64,000 bases of DNA, taken from assembly GCF_006716745.1 (NCBI RefSeq), contig NZ_VFPP01000001.1:7327386-7391385 (forward strand), in the 5' to 3' direction. The position numbers and the translations under genes were made by a program. Shown here in pieces: positions 26,366-33,907 of this stretch. The first letter of the stretch is position 1; every line of letters starts with the position of its first letter. Source of the stretch: Saccharothrix saharensis. Lineage in GTDB: Bacteria; Actinomycetota; Actinomycetes; Mycobacteriales; Pseudonocardiaceae. The notes under the pieces were generated by a model. It saw only the letters and a program-made list of their open reading frames with translations. It ran no database searches and was not told the DNA's origin.

Positions 26366-27337
26366 TCAGTGCACGTACGGCCAGCCCGCGGAATCGAGCG
26401 CGAGCAGGTTGATGCCCAATCGGGACGCACCGTCATCACCGTAGTAGTGGTAGACCAGGATGTCGCTGTCGACATCGCCGAACACGTCCTGGTGGCCCGG
26501 ACCGTGGATGCTGCCCTGGCCCGCCAGGATCTCGGTGCCGCCGCCGGAGGTCATGGCCGTGCCGTTGCGGGCCACGTACGGGCCGGTGACGCTGGTCGAG
26601 CGGCCCACCATGACGCGGTAGGTGCTCGCGGCGCCCTGGCAGCAGCGGTCGAACGAGACGAACAGGTAGTAGTAGTTGCCGCGCTTGACGATGTTCGGCG
26701 CCTCGATGGCGCCGCCGTTGCGGCCGGCGATGGCGCGGATCGTGGAGTCCGAGCGCAGCCCGGTGGACGGGTTGAGCGCGACCATCTTGATGCCGGACCA
26801 GAACGAGCCGAAGCTCAGCCACCAGCGGCCCTGGTCGTCCACGACGAGGTCGGGGTCGATGGCGTTGAAGTTGTCGCCGGTGCGCGACTCGATGACCAGG
26901 CCGCGGTGGGTCCACGTGCCGGCGTTGCCGCTGGAGCTGGTGGCCAGGAAGATCGCCGACCGGTTGGAGCCGAACGTGGAGGCCGAGTAGTACATCCAGT
27001 ACTGGCCGTTGCGGTAGGAGATGTCCGGCGCCCACAGGTTGCGGCTGCCGTTGGTGTAGGTGGTGGTCCAGGAGGCGCCGTTGGGGAAGGCCGCCCCCGC
27101 GTTGCGGAACGCGGTGCGGTCGGTGGAGGTCTTCAGGCCGATGCCGTCCGCGGTGTGCGCGACCAGGTAACTGCCATCCGGTCGCTTGACGACGCTGGGG
27201 TCGTGCACCCGGATGTCGCCGGTGACGACGCCCGGACCCGGGTAGGCCGACGCCTGGGGCGCGGCCACCGCGGACGCACCGGTCATGGCCAGTGCGGCGA
27301 ACAGGGTGGCGAGAGCGCGTTTCCTCGATGCAGCCAC
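26366..27337 (-). CDS. GH43 endo-alpha-1,5-L-arabinanase, secreted
   Basis: A 323-residue protein with a signal peptide (to about residue 31) and a complete five-bladed GH43 (subfamily 5-like) catalytic domain. Asp46 in VHDPSVV is the likely base, Asp161 in NAIDPDLV the pKa modulator and Glu212 in GAIEAPNI the acid. HGPGHQDVF near the end is the conserved metal and substrate His region. It cuts the alpha-1,5-arabinan backbone outside the cell. GTG at 27337 has GAGGAAACC before it. Two TGTTA-type palindromes lie 240-300 bp upstream. The importer next door likely takes up the products. Confidence 0.9.
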   Translation of the reverse strand: MAASRKRALATLFAALAMTGASAVAAPQASAYPGPGVVTGDIRVHDPSVVKRPDGSYLVAHTADGIGLKTSTDRTAFRNAGAAFPNGASWTTTYTNGSRNLWAPDISYRNGQYWMYYSASTFGSNRSAIFLATSSSGNAGTWTHRGLVIESRTGDNFNAIDPDLVVDDQGRWWLSFGSFWSGIKMVALNPSTGLRSDSTIRAIAGRNGGAIEAPNIVKRGNYYYLFVSFDRCCQGAASTYRVMVGRSTSVTGPYVARNGTAMTSGGGTEILAGQGSIHGPGHQDVFGDVDSDILVYHYYGDDGASRLGINLLALDSAGWPYVH

Positions 27338-27580
27338 GGTTTCCTCGATGATCTCTCGGGGTGGACTGGACGCGGCGGCGTGGGTGTCCTGAGTGGACTG
27401 GCGGCACAACGGGGAGCGGAGGCTTCGGCGTCGCGACCCGGCAGCGGACGCGCTGCGCGGACCCTTGCCTCGCCTCCTTGCGAGCAGGAATCGTGACGCG
27501 CCTCCGGTCCTGTGCCGGCGGGCCGGACTGGGAGCGCTCCACGGCACCGTAGCGCAGGCCGGCGAAGGGGGGCAAGGCCT

Positions 27581-27598
27581 GCCTGTTATCGCTAACAG
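27581..27598. promoter_or_regulatory. Arabinan regulon operator 1
   Basis: CCTGTTATCGCTAACAGG is an 18-bp palindrome with one mismatched pair at the TCGC core. It shares the TGTTAnCGnTAACA form with sites at 27627, 30241 and 30383. Confidence 0.75.
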
Positions 27599-27626
27599 GC
27601 TGGCCGGAAAGCTGGTGCGGCGCTGC

Positions 27627-27642
27627 CTGTTAGCGCTCACAG
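27627..27642. promoter_or_regulatory. Arabinan regulon operator 2
   Basis: CTGTTAGCGCTCACAG is a near-perfect palindrome (one mismatch) of the same family as operator 1, spaced 46 bp start to start (44.5 bp centre to centre). That suits cooperative binding or looping. Confidence 0.65.
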
Positions 27643-27651
27643 CTTCGCTGA

Positions 27652-28509
27652 TCAGCCCAGGACGCGTCCGAGGAAGCCGCGGGTGTAGCCCGTGATGGTG
27701 TCGAGTCGGTCCTCCAGCGCGAAGTGGCCCGCGTCGAGCAGGTGGATCTCCGCGTCGGGCAGGTCGCGCCGGTAGGCCAGCGCGCCGTCCGGGCCGAAGA
27801 TCTCGTCGTTCCTGCCCCACACCGCGAGCAGCGGCACGCGCGTCTCGCGGAAGTACCGCTGGAACACCGGGTACGCGTCGAGGTTGTGGCGGTAGTCGCG
27901 GAACAGGGCCAGTTGCACCTCGGCGTTGCCGGGCCGGTCGAGCAGGGCCTGGTCGTGCGCCCAGGTGTCCGGGCTGATCCGGCTCGGGTCTTGGACGCCG
28001 TGGGTGTACTGCCAGCGCGTCGCGTCGGGGGTGAGCAGCGCGCGCACCGCCGGTTCGGTGTCGGGGCCCGGGTTCGTCGCGTAGGCGAACAGCGGTTCCC
28101 AGAACGGTGTGAAGCCCTCGGTGTAGGCGTTGCCGGACTGCGTGATGATCGCCGTGACGCGTTCGGGGTGGCGTGACGCGATCTTCAGGCCGATGGGTGC
28201 GCCGTAGTCCTGGATGTACAACGCGTGCCGCCGCACGCCGAGGTGGTCCAGCAAGCCGAGCGTGATGTCGGTGAGCGCGTCGAACGTGTAGTCGAACTCG
28301 TCCACCGACGGCGCGGCGCTGTGGCCGAAGCCGACGTGGTCCGGCGCGATCACGCGGTAGCGGTCGGCGAGGCGGGGGATCAGCTCGCGGAACATGTGCG
28401 AGCTGGTGGGGAAACCGTGCAGCAGCACCAGGACCGGCGCGTCGGCGTGGCCCGCCTCCCGGTAGAAGACGCGCTGCCCGTGGATGTCGGCGTACCGGAA
28501 CGAGGTCAT
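27652..28509 (-). CDS. Haloalkane-dehalogenase-like alpha/beta hydrolase
   Basis: A 285-residue hydrolase. HGFPTSSHMFR is the oxyanion motif and YIQDYGAPIG places Asp as nucleophile, as in haloalkane dehalogenases and epoxide hydrolases. The terminal catalytic His is in DAGHFALED. It would be cytoplasmic. The ATG at 28509 starts right beside a divergent promoter region that holds a 10-bp inverted repeat. Its divergent neighbour is a CGNR zinc-finger regulator, which may control it. Confidence 0.82.
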   Translation of the reverse strand: MTSFRYADIHGQRVFYREAGHADAPVLVLLHGFPTSSHMFRELIPRLADRYRVIAPDHVGFGHSAAPSVDEFDYTFDALTDITLGLLDHLGVRRHALYIQDYGAPIGLKIASRHPERVTAIITQSGNAYTEGFTPFWEPLFAYATNPGPDTEPAVRALLTPDATRWQYTHGVQDPSRISPDTWAHDQALLDRPGNAEVQLALFRDYRHNLDAYPVFQRYFRETRVPLLAVWGRNDEIFGPDGALAYRRDLPDAEIHLLDAGHFALEDRLDTITGYTRGFLGRVLG

Positions 28510-28531
28510 CGACTGCTCCCGACTCGGAGTG

Positions 28532-28622
28532 TCTAACCGTTCTAAGTCATTTGAAAGGTTAGTTGGCGGACAAAGGTAAGCAGGTCGCGTGTTAACCTGT
28601 CAAGCGACTCTCAACGGTTAGA
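28532..28622. promoter_or_regulatory. Inverted repeats in hydrolase/CGNR divergent promoter
   Basis: TCTAACCGTT (28532-28541) and AACGGTTAGA (28613-28622) are exact inverted copies flanking the whole divergent promoter region. GGTTAG (28557) and GTTAACC (28591) lie between them. The arrangement suggests two operator sites for one regulator, probably the adjacent CGNR protein. Confidence 0.55.
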
Positions 28623-28636
28623 AGTGGAGGTGGGCG

Positions 28637-29203
28637 GTGCTGGGTGCCGATGACGCCGTGACGGGCGCGTTGCTGGCCCGCGGCTGGCCCGGGCGCCCGC
28701 TGGCCGACCAGCCCTTGGGCATCGACCTGCTGAACACGCGGTGGATCACCGCCGGCGTCGCCTACGACCTGTTCGACCACGACGACCTGACCGGCGCGTG
28801 GCTCACCGACCGCGAACTCCCCACCGCCCGACCCGTGCCGCGGCAGCCGCTGCGCGAGGCCCGTGCCGCCGTGGCCGCGGTGATCGCCGACCCGGCGGAC
28901 CACGCCGCGCTCAACGCCCTGCTGGACCACGGGCGGGTGCGGTTGGCGGTCGACGCGCGCGGCCGGGTCGAGCACGACGACGTCGCCGACCCGCGGTGGC
29001 GTGCGGCCTGGGCGTGCCTGCGGGACTTCGCGGCCCTGCGCGAGGCGACCCCGGACCGCCTCCGCAAGTGCGCGAACCCGGAGTGCGTCCTGCACTTCCA
29101 GGACGTCTCGCGCACGGGCAGGCGGCTGTGGTGCTCGATGACCGCCTGCGGCAACCGGCTCAAGGCCCGCCGGCACCACGACCGGGCCCGCGCCACCCCC
29201 TGA
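28637..29203 (+). CDS. CGNR zinc-finger (ABATE-domain) regulator
   Basis: A 188-residue protein. The N-terminal ABATE-type helical domain starts near LGIDLLNTRW. The C-terminal zinc finger has CANPECVLHFQD ... LWCSMTACGNRLKARRH, with the CGNR signature. This family is thought to bind DNA as stress-linked regulators in actinomycetes. GTG at 28637 follows GGAGGTGGG. It is divergent from the dehalogenase-like hydrolase, making it the likely regulator of that gene. Confidence 0.88.
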   Translation: MLGADDAVTGALLARGWPGRPLADQPLGIDLLNTRWITAGVAYDLFDHDDLTGAWLTDRELPTARPVPRQPLREARAAVAAVIADPADHAALNALLDHGRVRLAVDARGRVEHDDVADPRWRAAWACLRDFAALREATPDRLRKCANPECVLHFQDVSRTGRRLWCSMTACGNRLKARRHHDRARATP

Positions 29204-29244
29204 CCTCACGCGTCAACCGGCGGCCGACGGGGTATGGCACACCC

Positions 29245-29532
29245 ATGACGCATGAGGAACCGCTGGACCTCGGCGCGACCGGGCTGTCGGCCGCCGAGGA
29301 GGAGCGCATCAGGCGCGAGCACGACCTCGACCGGCCGGAGGTGTTCGACCGGCGCAACGACGTCGACCGCCGGGCGCGGACCAGGGCGAACCTGCTGCCC
29401 GAGGAGCAGGGGACGGGCAGTGCCGACCCCGAGGCGCAGGCGCGGGAGGTGTTGCGCGACTCCGACGTGCGCACCGAGATCCCGGAGTCCGCGCCCGACA
29501 CCGTGGCGGAACGGCGTGAGTCCGGCACCTGA
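29245..29532 (+). CDS. Small hydrophilic hypothetical protein
   Basis: A 95-residue protein, highly charged and probably largely disordered (ERIRREHDLDRPEVFDRRNDVDRR). It has no membrane segment, cysteines or known motif. The start is an ATG 41 bp after the CGNR gene and the ribosome binding site is weak. I do not recognise the family. Confidence 0.55.
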   Translation: MTHEEPLDLGATGLSAAEEERIRREHDLDRPEVFDRRNDVDRRARTRANLLPEEQGTGSADPEAQAREVLRDSDVRTEIPESAPDTVAERRESGT

Positions 29533-29578
29533 GCGAAGTGCTCACACGGTGCGCACTTTCGCACCGCACCATGGGGAC

Positions 29579-30142
29579 ATGGACGAACCGACAGGCACCC
29601 CGGTCCTCGACTTCGCCGACGCCGCCGAGTGGGAGTCGTGGCTGGCCGACCACCACGGCACCAGCGGCGGGGTGTGGCTCAGGATCGCCAAGAAGGGGTC
29701 GGCGGCGACGTCGGTCACCATCGCGGAAGCCCTCGACGTCGCCCTCTGCCACGGGTGGATCGACAGCCACCGCAGGGGTTTCGACGCCGACCACTACCTC
29801 CAGCGGTACTCGCCGCGGCGGCCGGGCGGGTCGTGGTCGCGGGTCAACGTCGAGAAGGCCGAGGCGCTGATCGCCGCCGGGCGGATGCGGGCCGCCGGCT
29901 TCGCCGCGATCGAGGCCGCCCGGGCCGACGGCCGCTGGGACGCGGCCTACGAGCGGCAGCGCGACGCCACCGTGCCGCCCGACCTGGCCGAGGCGCTGGC
30001 GGGGGACGACCGCGCGCGGGCCCGGTTCGAGCGGTTGGACCGGACGCGGCGGTACGCGCTGCTCCTGCGGCTGATGAAGGCGAGGACGCCGGCTGCGCGC
30101 GCCGTCCAGCTCGGCCGGATCGTCGACGAGCTGCGGGACTGA
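29579..30142 (+). CDS. YdeI/OmpD-associated-like protein
   Basis: A 187-residue protein with the pattern of YdhG/YdeI-type proteins: FADAAEWESWLADHHGTSGGVWLRIAKKG, ALCHGWIDSHRRGFD and QRYSPRRPGGSWSRVN. These are widespread small soluble proteins of unknown reaction, induced by stress in some bacteria. The C-terminal helical part (ARFERLDRTRRYALLLRLMKARTPAAR) is normal for the family. Confidence 0.8.
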   Translation: MDEPTGTPVLDFADAAEWESWLADHHGTSGGVWLRIAKKGSAATSVTIAEALDVALCHGWIDSHRRGFDADHYLQRYSPRRPGGSWSRVNVEKAEALIAAGRMRAAGFAAIEAARADGRWDAAYERQRDATVPPDLAEALAGDDRARARFERLDRTRRYALLLRLMKARTPAARAVQLGRIVDELRD

Positions 30143-30240
30143 CCACCGGCCGGGTGGAGGCCGGGTGCGCGGACGGGGGAGAGTCGCGTCCGCCCACCCG
30201 GCGAGCGTCGGGGCGGCGTGTGTCGGAGAAGCTAACGCAT

Positions 30241-30254
30241 TGTTATCGCTAACA
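30241..30254. promoter_or_regulatory. Arabinan regulon operator 3
   Basis: TGTTATCGCTAACA has the same 14-bp core as operator 1 at 27.6 kb. It lies 182 bp before the GH43-CBM42 start. Confidence 0.75.
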
Positions 30255-30382
30255 CCAGTACCGTTCGGCGATTGCGCCTGCCGCCGGTCGGTCTTCCGGT
30301 ACGACCGCGATGCGGAACGTGGTTCGCCGACAAGCGACCTCGAATCGTCTCGCAACTGGGTATTGAGGCGGGCCGACCTGCG

Positions 30383-30398
30383 CTGTTAGCGTTAACAG
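30383..30398. promoter_or_regulatory. Arabinan regulon operator 4
   Basis: CTGTTAGCGTTAACAG is a near-perfect palindrome of the same operator family, 38 bp before the ATG of the arabinofuranosidase gene, in the position of a repressor site overlapping the promoter or 5' leader. Confidence 0.75.
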
Positions 30399-30435
30399 TC
30401 GCCGCATACCCCGACGCCACGATGGAGTGGAACCG

Positions 30436-31896
30436 ATGGACAGTGCCGTTCTCCGGTGGATGCCCCGCAGGTTGGCGGTGGTCGCGGTGGCCGCCGTGAC
30501 CGCGCTCGCGGGCCTGGTGGTGACGCCGACCGCGCAGGCCTCACCCGCCGCGCAGTACACGAACCCGCTGGCGAACCAGCGGGCGGACCCGCACATCTTC
30601 AAGCACACCGACGGCTACTACTACTTCACCGCGACCGCGCCGGAGTACGACCGGATCGTGCTGCGCCGCGCCACCACGATCCAGGGCCTGGCCGGCGCCG
30701 CGGAGTCGGTGATCTGGCGCAAGCACTCGTCGGGGGAGATGGGCGCGCACATCTGGGCGCCGGAGATCCACTTCGTCAACGGCAAGTGGTACGTCTACTT
30801 CGCCGCCGGGCGGACCGACGACGTCTGGCGGATCCGCCCGTACGTGCTGGAGAACAGCAGCGCCAACCCGCTGACCGGCACGTGGACCGAGCGGGGCAAG
30901 GTCAACGTCCCGTGGGACACCTTCTCCCTGGACATGTCGACCTTCGTGGTCAACGGCACGCGCTACCTGACGTGGGCGCAGGCCGAGCCCGGCATCTCGA
31001 CCAACTCCAACCTCTACCTCGCCCGCATGGGTTCCACCCCGTGGAGCATCACGGGCACGGTGGCCAGGCTGACCGTGCCGACGCTGGCGTGGGAGACGCG
31101 CGGCGGCGTGAAGGTCGCCGAGGGGCCGACGGTGATCCAGCGCAACGGCCGGGTGTTCCTCACCTACTCGGCCAGCGCCACCGACGCGAACTACTGCCTC
31201 GGCATGCTGACCGCGTCGGCGTCGGCCGACCTGCTCAACCCGTCGTCGTGGACGAAGGGCGCCAACCCGGTGTTCGAGAGCAACGCGGCCACCGGGCAGT
31301 ACGGTCCGGGCCACAACTCGTTCACCGTGTCCGAGGACGGTCAGAGCGACATCCTCGTCTACCACGACCGCAACTACCGCGACATCTCCGGTGACCCGCT
31401 GCGCGACCCGAACCGGCGCACCCGCGTGCAGAAGGTCTACTGGAACGCCGACGGCACGCCGAACTTCGGCATCCCGGTCGCCGACGGCGTCACGCCCGTG
31501 CGGCTCAAGTCCTACAACTACCCGGACCGGTTCGTCCGGCACTGGGAGTACCGCGGCCGGATCGAGGCGAACGTCGCCCCCCTGGCCGACTCGCAGTTCC
31601 GCGTCGTCACGGGCCTGAACGGCAGCGGCACGGTGTCGTTGGAGTCGACCAACTTCCCGGGTTACTACCTGCGGCACCGCAACTACGAGATGTGGGTGGA
31701 GCGCAACGACGGCAGCGCCACGTTCCGCGCCGACGCGTCGTTCTTCCGGCGCGCCGGACTGGCGTCGGGTTCCGGCGTGTCGTTCGAGTCCACCAACTTC
31801 CCCGGCCAGTACGTCCGCCACAACGGCACCCACATCAACCTGACCACCACGCCCGATTCCGTCGCACGAGCCGACGCCACGTTCATCCTGGAGTGA
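30436..31896 (+). CDS. Secreted GH43 alpha-L-arabinofuranosidase with CBM42 (AbfB)
   Basis: A 486-residue secreted enzyme. The signal peptide runs to about residue 36. The GH43 domain covers about 38-345, with Asp51 (RADPHIF), Asp166 (SLDMSTF) and Glu229 (VAEGPTV) as the likely triad. The AbfB/CBM42 domain covers about 350-486, with repeats such as RLKSYNYPDRFVRHWEY and SFESTNFPGQYVRHNG that bind arabinofuranose side chains. It would release arabinose from arabinan or arabinoxylan. An in-frame GTG nine bases earlier is possible, but GGAG spacing favours ATG at 30436. Operators 3 and 4 lie upstream. The mutarotase gene follows after four bases. Confidence 0.9.
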   Translation: MDSAVLRWMPRRLAVVAVAAVTALAGLVVTPTAQASPAAQYTNPLANQRADPHIFKHTDGYYYFTATAPEYDRIVLRRATTIQGLAGAAESVIWRKHSSGEMGAHIWAPEIHFVNGKWYVYFAAGRTDDVWRIRPYVLENSSANPLTGTWTERGKVNVPWDTFSLDMSTFVVNGTRYLTWAQAEPGISTNSNLYLARMGSTPWSITGTVARLTVPTLAWETRGGVKVAEGPTVIQRNGRVFLTYSASATDANYCLGMLTASASADLLNPSSWTKGANPVFESNAATGQYGPGHNSFTVSEDGQSDILVYHDRNYRDISGDPLRDPNRRTRVQKVYWNADGTPNFGIPVADGVTPVRLKSYNYPDRFVRHWEYRGRIEANVAPLADSQFRVVTGLNGSGTVSLESTNFPGYYLRHRNYEMWVERNDGSATFRADASFFRRAGLASGSGVSFESTNFPGQYVRHNGTHINLTTTPDSVARADATFILE

Positions 31897-31900
31897 CCCA

Positions 31901-32317
31901 GTGCTGCGCTTCCCCCTGATCCACCCGCCGCTGCTGCACGCCCTGGCCGTGGCGGGCCACGGGTCGAAGGTCCTGATCGCGGACTCCAACTACGCGCACC
32001 GGACCAACGTCCACCACCGGGCCGAGGTGATCCACCTCAACCTGCGCCCCGGCCTCGTCACGGTCGACGAGGTGCTGGAGCCGGTGCTGTCGGCGATCCC
32101 GGTGGAGGCCGTGCACACCATGCGGCCCGACGAGTCGGGCACGCCGGAGGCGTGGGCCGACTACGAACGCCTGCTCGGCCCGGACCTGCCGCTGCAGCCG
32201 CTGGCGCGGCAGGACTTCTACGCGGCGTGCCGCGCGCCGGAGCTGGCGGTGTGCGTGGCCACCGGCGACGGCCGGCTCTACGCGAACGTGCTGCTGACCG
32301 TCGGTTTCGTCGCCTGA
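31901..32317 (+). CDS. RbsD/FucU-family sugar mutarotase
   Basis: A 138-residue cytoplasmic protein matching the FucU branch: IHPPLLHALAVAGHGSKVLIADSNY at residues 7-31, with conserved His near residue 20, and an acidic C-terminal part. It interconverts pyranose/furanose or alpha/beta anomers of a sugar. Being four bases behind a secreted arabinofuranosidase, it most plausibly acts on imported L-arabinose or a related pentose. That assignment is inference. A 15-bp hairpin ends the unit. Confidence 0.85.
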   Translation: MLRFPLIHPPLLHALAVAGHGSKVLIADSNYAHRTNVHHRAEVIHLNLRPGLVTVDEVLEPVLSAIPVEAVHTMRPDESGTPEAWADYERLLGPDLPLQPLARQDFYAACRAPELAVCVATGDGRLYANVLLTVGFVA

Positions 32318-32325
32318 TCCCCGGT

Positions 32326-32363
32326 CTCCGACCCGCACGCGCCGGCGTGCGTGCGGGTCGGAG
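32326..32363 (+). terminator. Perfect 15-bp hairpin after mutarotase
   Basis: CTCCGACCCGCACGC pairs perfectly with GCGTGCGGGTCGGAG around an 8-base loop, 9 bp after the mutarotase stop. It is a strong intrinsic-type terminator for the arabinofuranosidase-mutarotase unit. Confidence 0.75.
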
Positions 32364-32635
32364 CCGGACCTGACGGCCGGCGTCCGGTGTGGACAGCCGC
32401 TCCGCCACCGGGTCGCCGGCGGCACGCCGTCGCGCACGTCGTGGCCCCGATCAGCACCGCGACCGCGGCCGGCCGGCACGCCACCACGTCCGTGTCGACC
32501 GCTGCCGGACCCGCGGCGGATGGCGGCGCACCGGGTCGCGAGGGGCAGGCACGGCGGCGGCCCGGATGCCGCCGCGCGCTCACGCCCGAGCGCCGGCCCG
32601 CGCGGTCGTCAGCCCGCCGCGGTGACGCGCGCACG
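32364..32635. other. Non-coding gap before VOC gene
   Basis: With the hairpin this makes a 318-bp gap between convergent genes. Nothing else is evident. Confidence 0.6.
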
Positions 32636-32974
32636 TCACCGCAGCGGGCTGTGCAGGATCGCCGCGTACCCGTCCGGGCCGACCGCGACGCAACGCCGCT
32701 CGTGCGGTCCCGTGGTGATCTCGCCGACCTCGAAACCGAGCGCCCCGGCGCGTGACCGGGCCTCGTCCAGGTCGGGCACCTTCACCAGCACCGCCGGGCC
32801 GTCGTGCACGCGGTCCGCGCCGGACAGGGCCAACCGCCCGCCCGCCACGTCGAACTGCGCCCAGCGGTCGCCGTCGACGAACGTCGGCGCCACGCCGAGC
32901 AGCGCGGACCACCGGTCGACCGCGCCGGCGAGGTCATCTGTCGGGACAACGGGGGCGATGCGTTCAGCAGTCAC
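32636..32974 (-). CDS. VOC (glyoxalase/bleomycin-resistance-like) protein
   Basis: A 112-residue single VOC domain: VPTDDLAGAVDRWSALLGV start, DGDRWAQFDVAGGRLAL, and a VGPDGYAAIL end. It is the size of half a glyoxalase fold and so would dimerise. VOC proteins include lyases, dioxygenases and binders of antibiotics; no metal site can be assigned here. A GTG start is used. Confidence 0.8.
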   Translation of the reverse strand: MTAERIAPVVPTDDLAGAVDRWSALLGVAPTFVDGDRWAQFDVAGGRLALSGADRVHDGPAVLVKVPDLDEARSRAGALGFEVGEITTGPHERRCVAVGPDGYAAILHSPLR

Positions 32975-33090
32975 GCGATCGACGCTAACGACGCCTCACC
33001 CGACGGTCAACGAACCGGCCGCCGCACCGGCGGATTCAGCAACAACGAACAAGGTCCGGAACTGTCCACACCGGACAGGGCGGCCTCGGC

Positions 33091-33258
33091 TCACCGGGGT
33101 TCGTCGATGCCGGGCGCGGTCACGTCGTCGTCCGCCGGCGGCTCGGGGTCGCGCCACTCCTCGGCCCGGTTCGGGCGGTTGCCGCGCAGCGCGCCTTCCA
33201 GCTCGTGCTTGAGCTCGTCGTCCTTGACCGGGCCGTGCTTGTCGCTCTCGCGGTGCAT
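33091..33258 (-). CDS. Small conserved actinobacterial hypothetical protein
   Basis: A 55-residue hydrophilic protein (MHRESDKHGPVKDDELKHE...EEWRDPEPP). The ATG is preceded by GGAGGAGG. Proteins with the same HGP..DDE.KHE.EG plus EEWRDPE layout occur widely in actinomycetes without known function. It is too short for most automatic length cut-offs but has a strong ribosome binding site. Confidence 0.65.
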   Translation of the reverse strand: MHRESDKHGPVKDDELKHELEGALRGNRPNRAEEWRDPEPPADDDVTAPGIDEPR

Positions 33259-33445
33259 GGGCACGTCCTCCTCCACGCTCCTGGGATTGGGACACCGGTG
33301 GAGTACCCGCGCGCGTTCGGCCGAATCACGGCCGCCGCCCACGTCGTCACCCAGCGGCATGGGTTCACCCGATCGACCGAGCATGGACATCCCTCGACCC
33401 GGGTAATTCCCTGAACGACAGGCGAGCAAACGAAGAGGCGGCGTC

Positions 33446-33871
33446 GTGGTCGAGCGGTTGACAGTCCGGCGCCGGGACCCCGGCGCGGACCCCAGGCCGG
33501 GCGCGGACCCGGTGCGGGAGATGGACGTGTGGTGGGAGCGGATCGGCCGCAACCTGGGCCGGGACTGGGACTTGGCGACGGCGGACGAGCGACCCGTGCT
33601 GGTCGACGTCGCGGTGACCGAGCAGGCCTACTTCTTCGCCACGCTGATCGAGGACGTGCGTCCGCGCGACGTGCGGGTGGAGATCCGGGACCTGGACCTG
33701 CGGCCGGACGGCACGCCGATCCGGCGCGACCGGGTCGGGATCACCGTGCGGCCGGCCGATCACCCGTGCACCTACTACTACTGCGCGACGGTGCCCGCCG
33801 TGGTGGACGTGGAGCGGATCGACGCGTGGCTGTCGGACGGCATGGTGGTCGTGCGCGTGCCGACCCGGTAG
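33446..33871 (+). CDS. Hsp20/alpha-crystallin-like protein
   Basis: A 141-residue protein. An N-terminal helical segment (EMDVWWERIGRNLGRDWDL) is followed by a beta-sandwich pattern ending in ...VDVERIDAWLSDGMVVVRVPTR. The last part is the hallmark G-hV-h-hP edge strand of small heat-shock proteins. The central part is diverged (ADHPCTYYYCATVPA), so the chaperone role is inferred. A GTG start lies after GAGG. Confidence 0.65.
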   Translation: MVERLTVRRRDPGADPRPGADPVREMDVWWERIGRNLGRDWDLATADERPVLVDVAVTEQAYFFATLIEDVRPRDVRVEIRDLDLRPDGTPIRRDRVGITVRPADHPCTYYYCATVPAVVDVERIDAWLSDGMVVVRVPTR

Positions 33872-33907
33872 GGGAGGTGTTCCACGCGGTCGGGTCCGGC
33901 GACGACC

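Larger units (their letters stand above)
27338..27651. other. Arabinanase upstream region
   Basis: This 314-bp gap between the arabinanase and the convergently placed end of the hydrolase gene carries two operator-like palindromes (27581-27598 and 27627-27642). No gene is seen. Confidence 0.6.
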
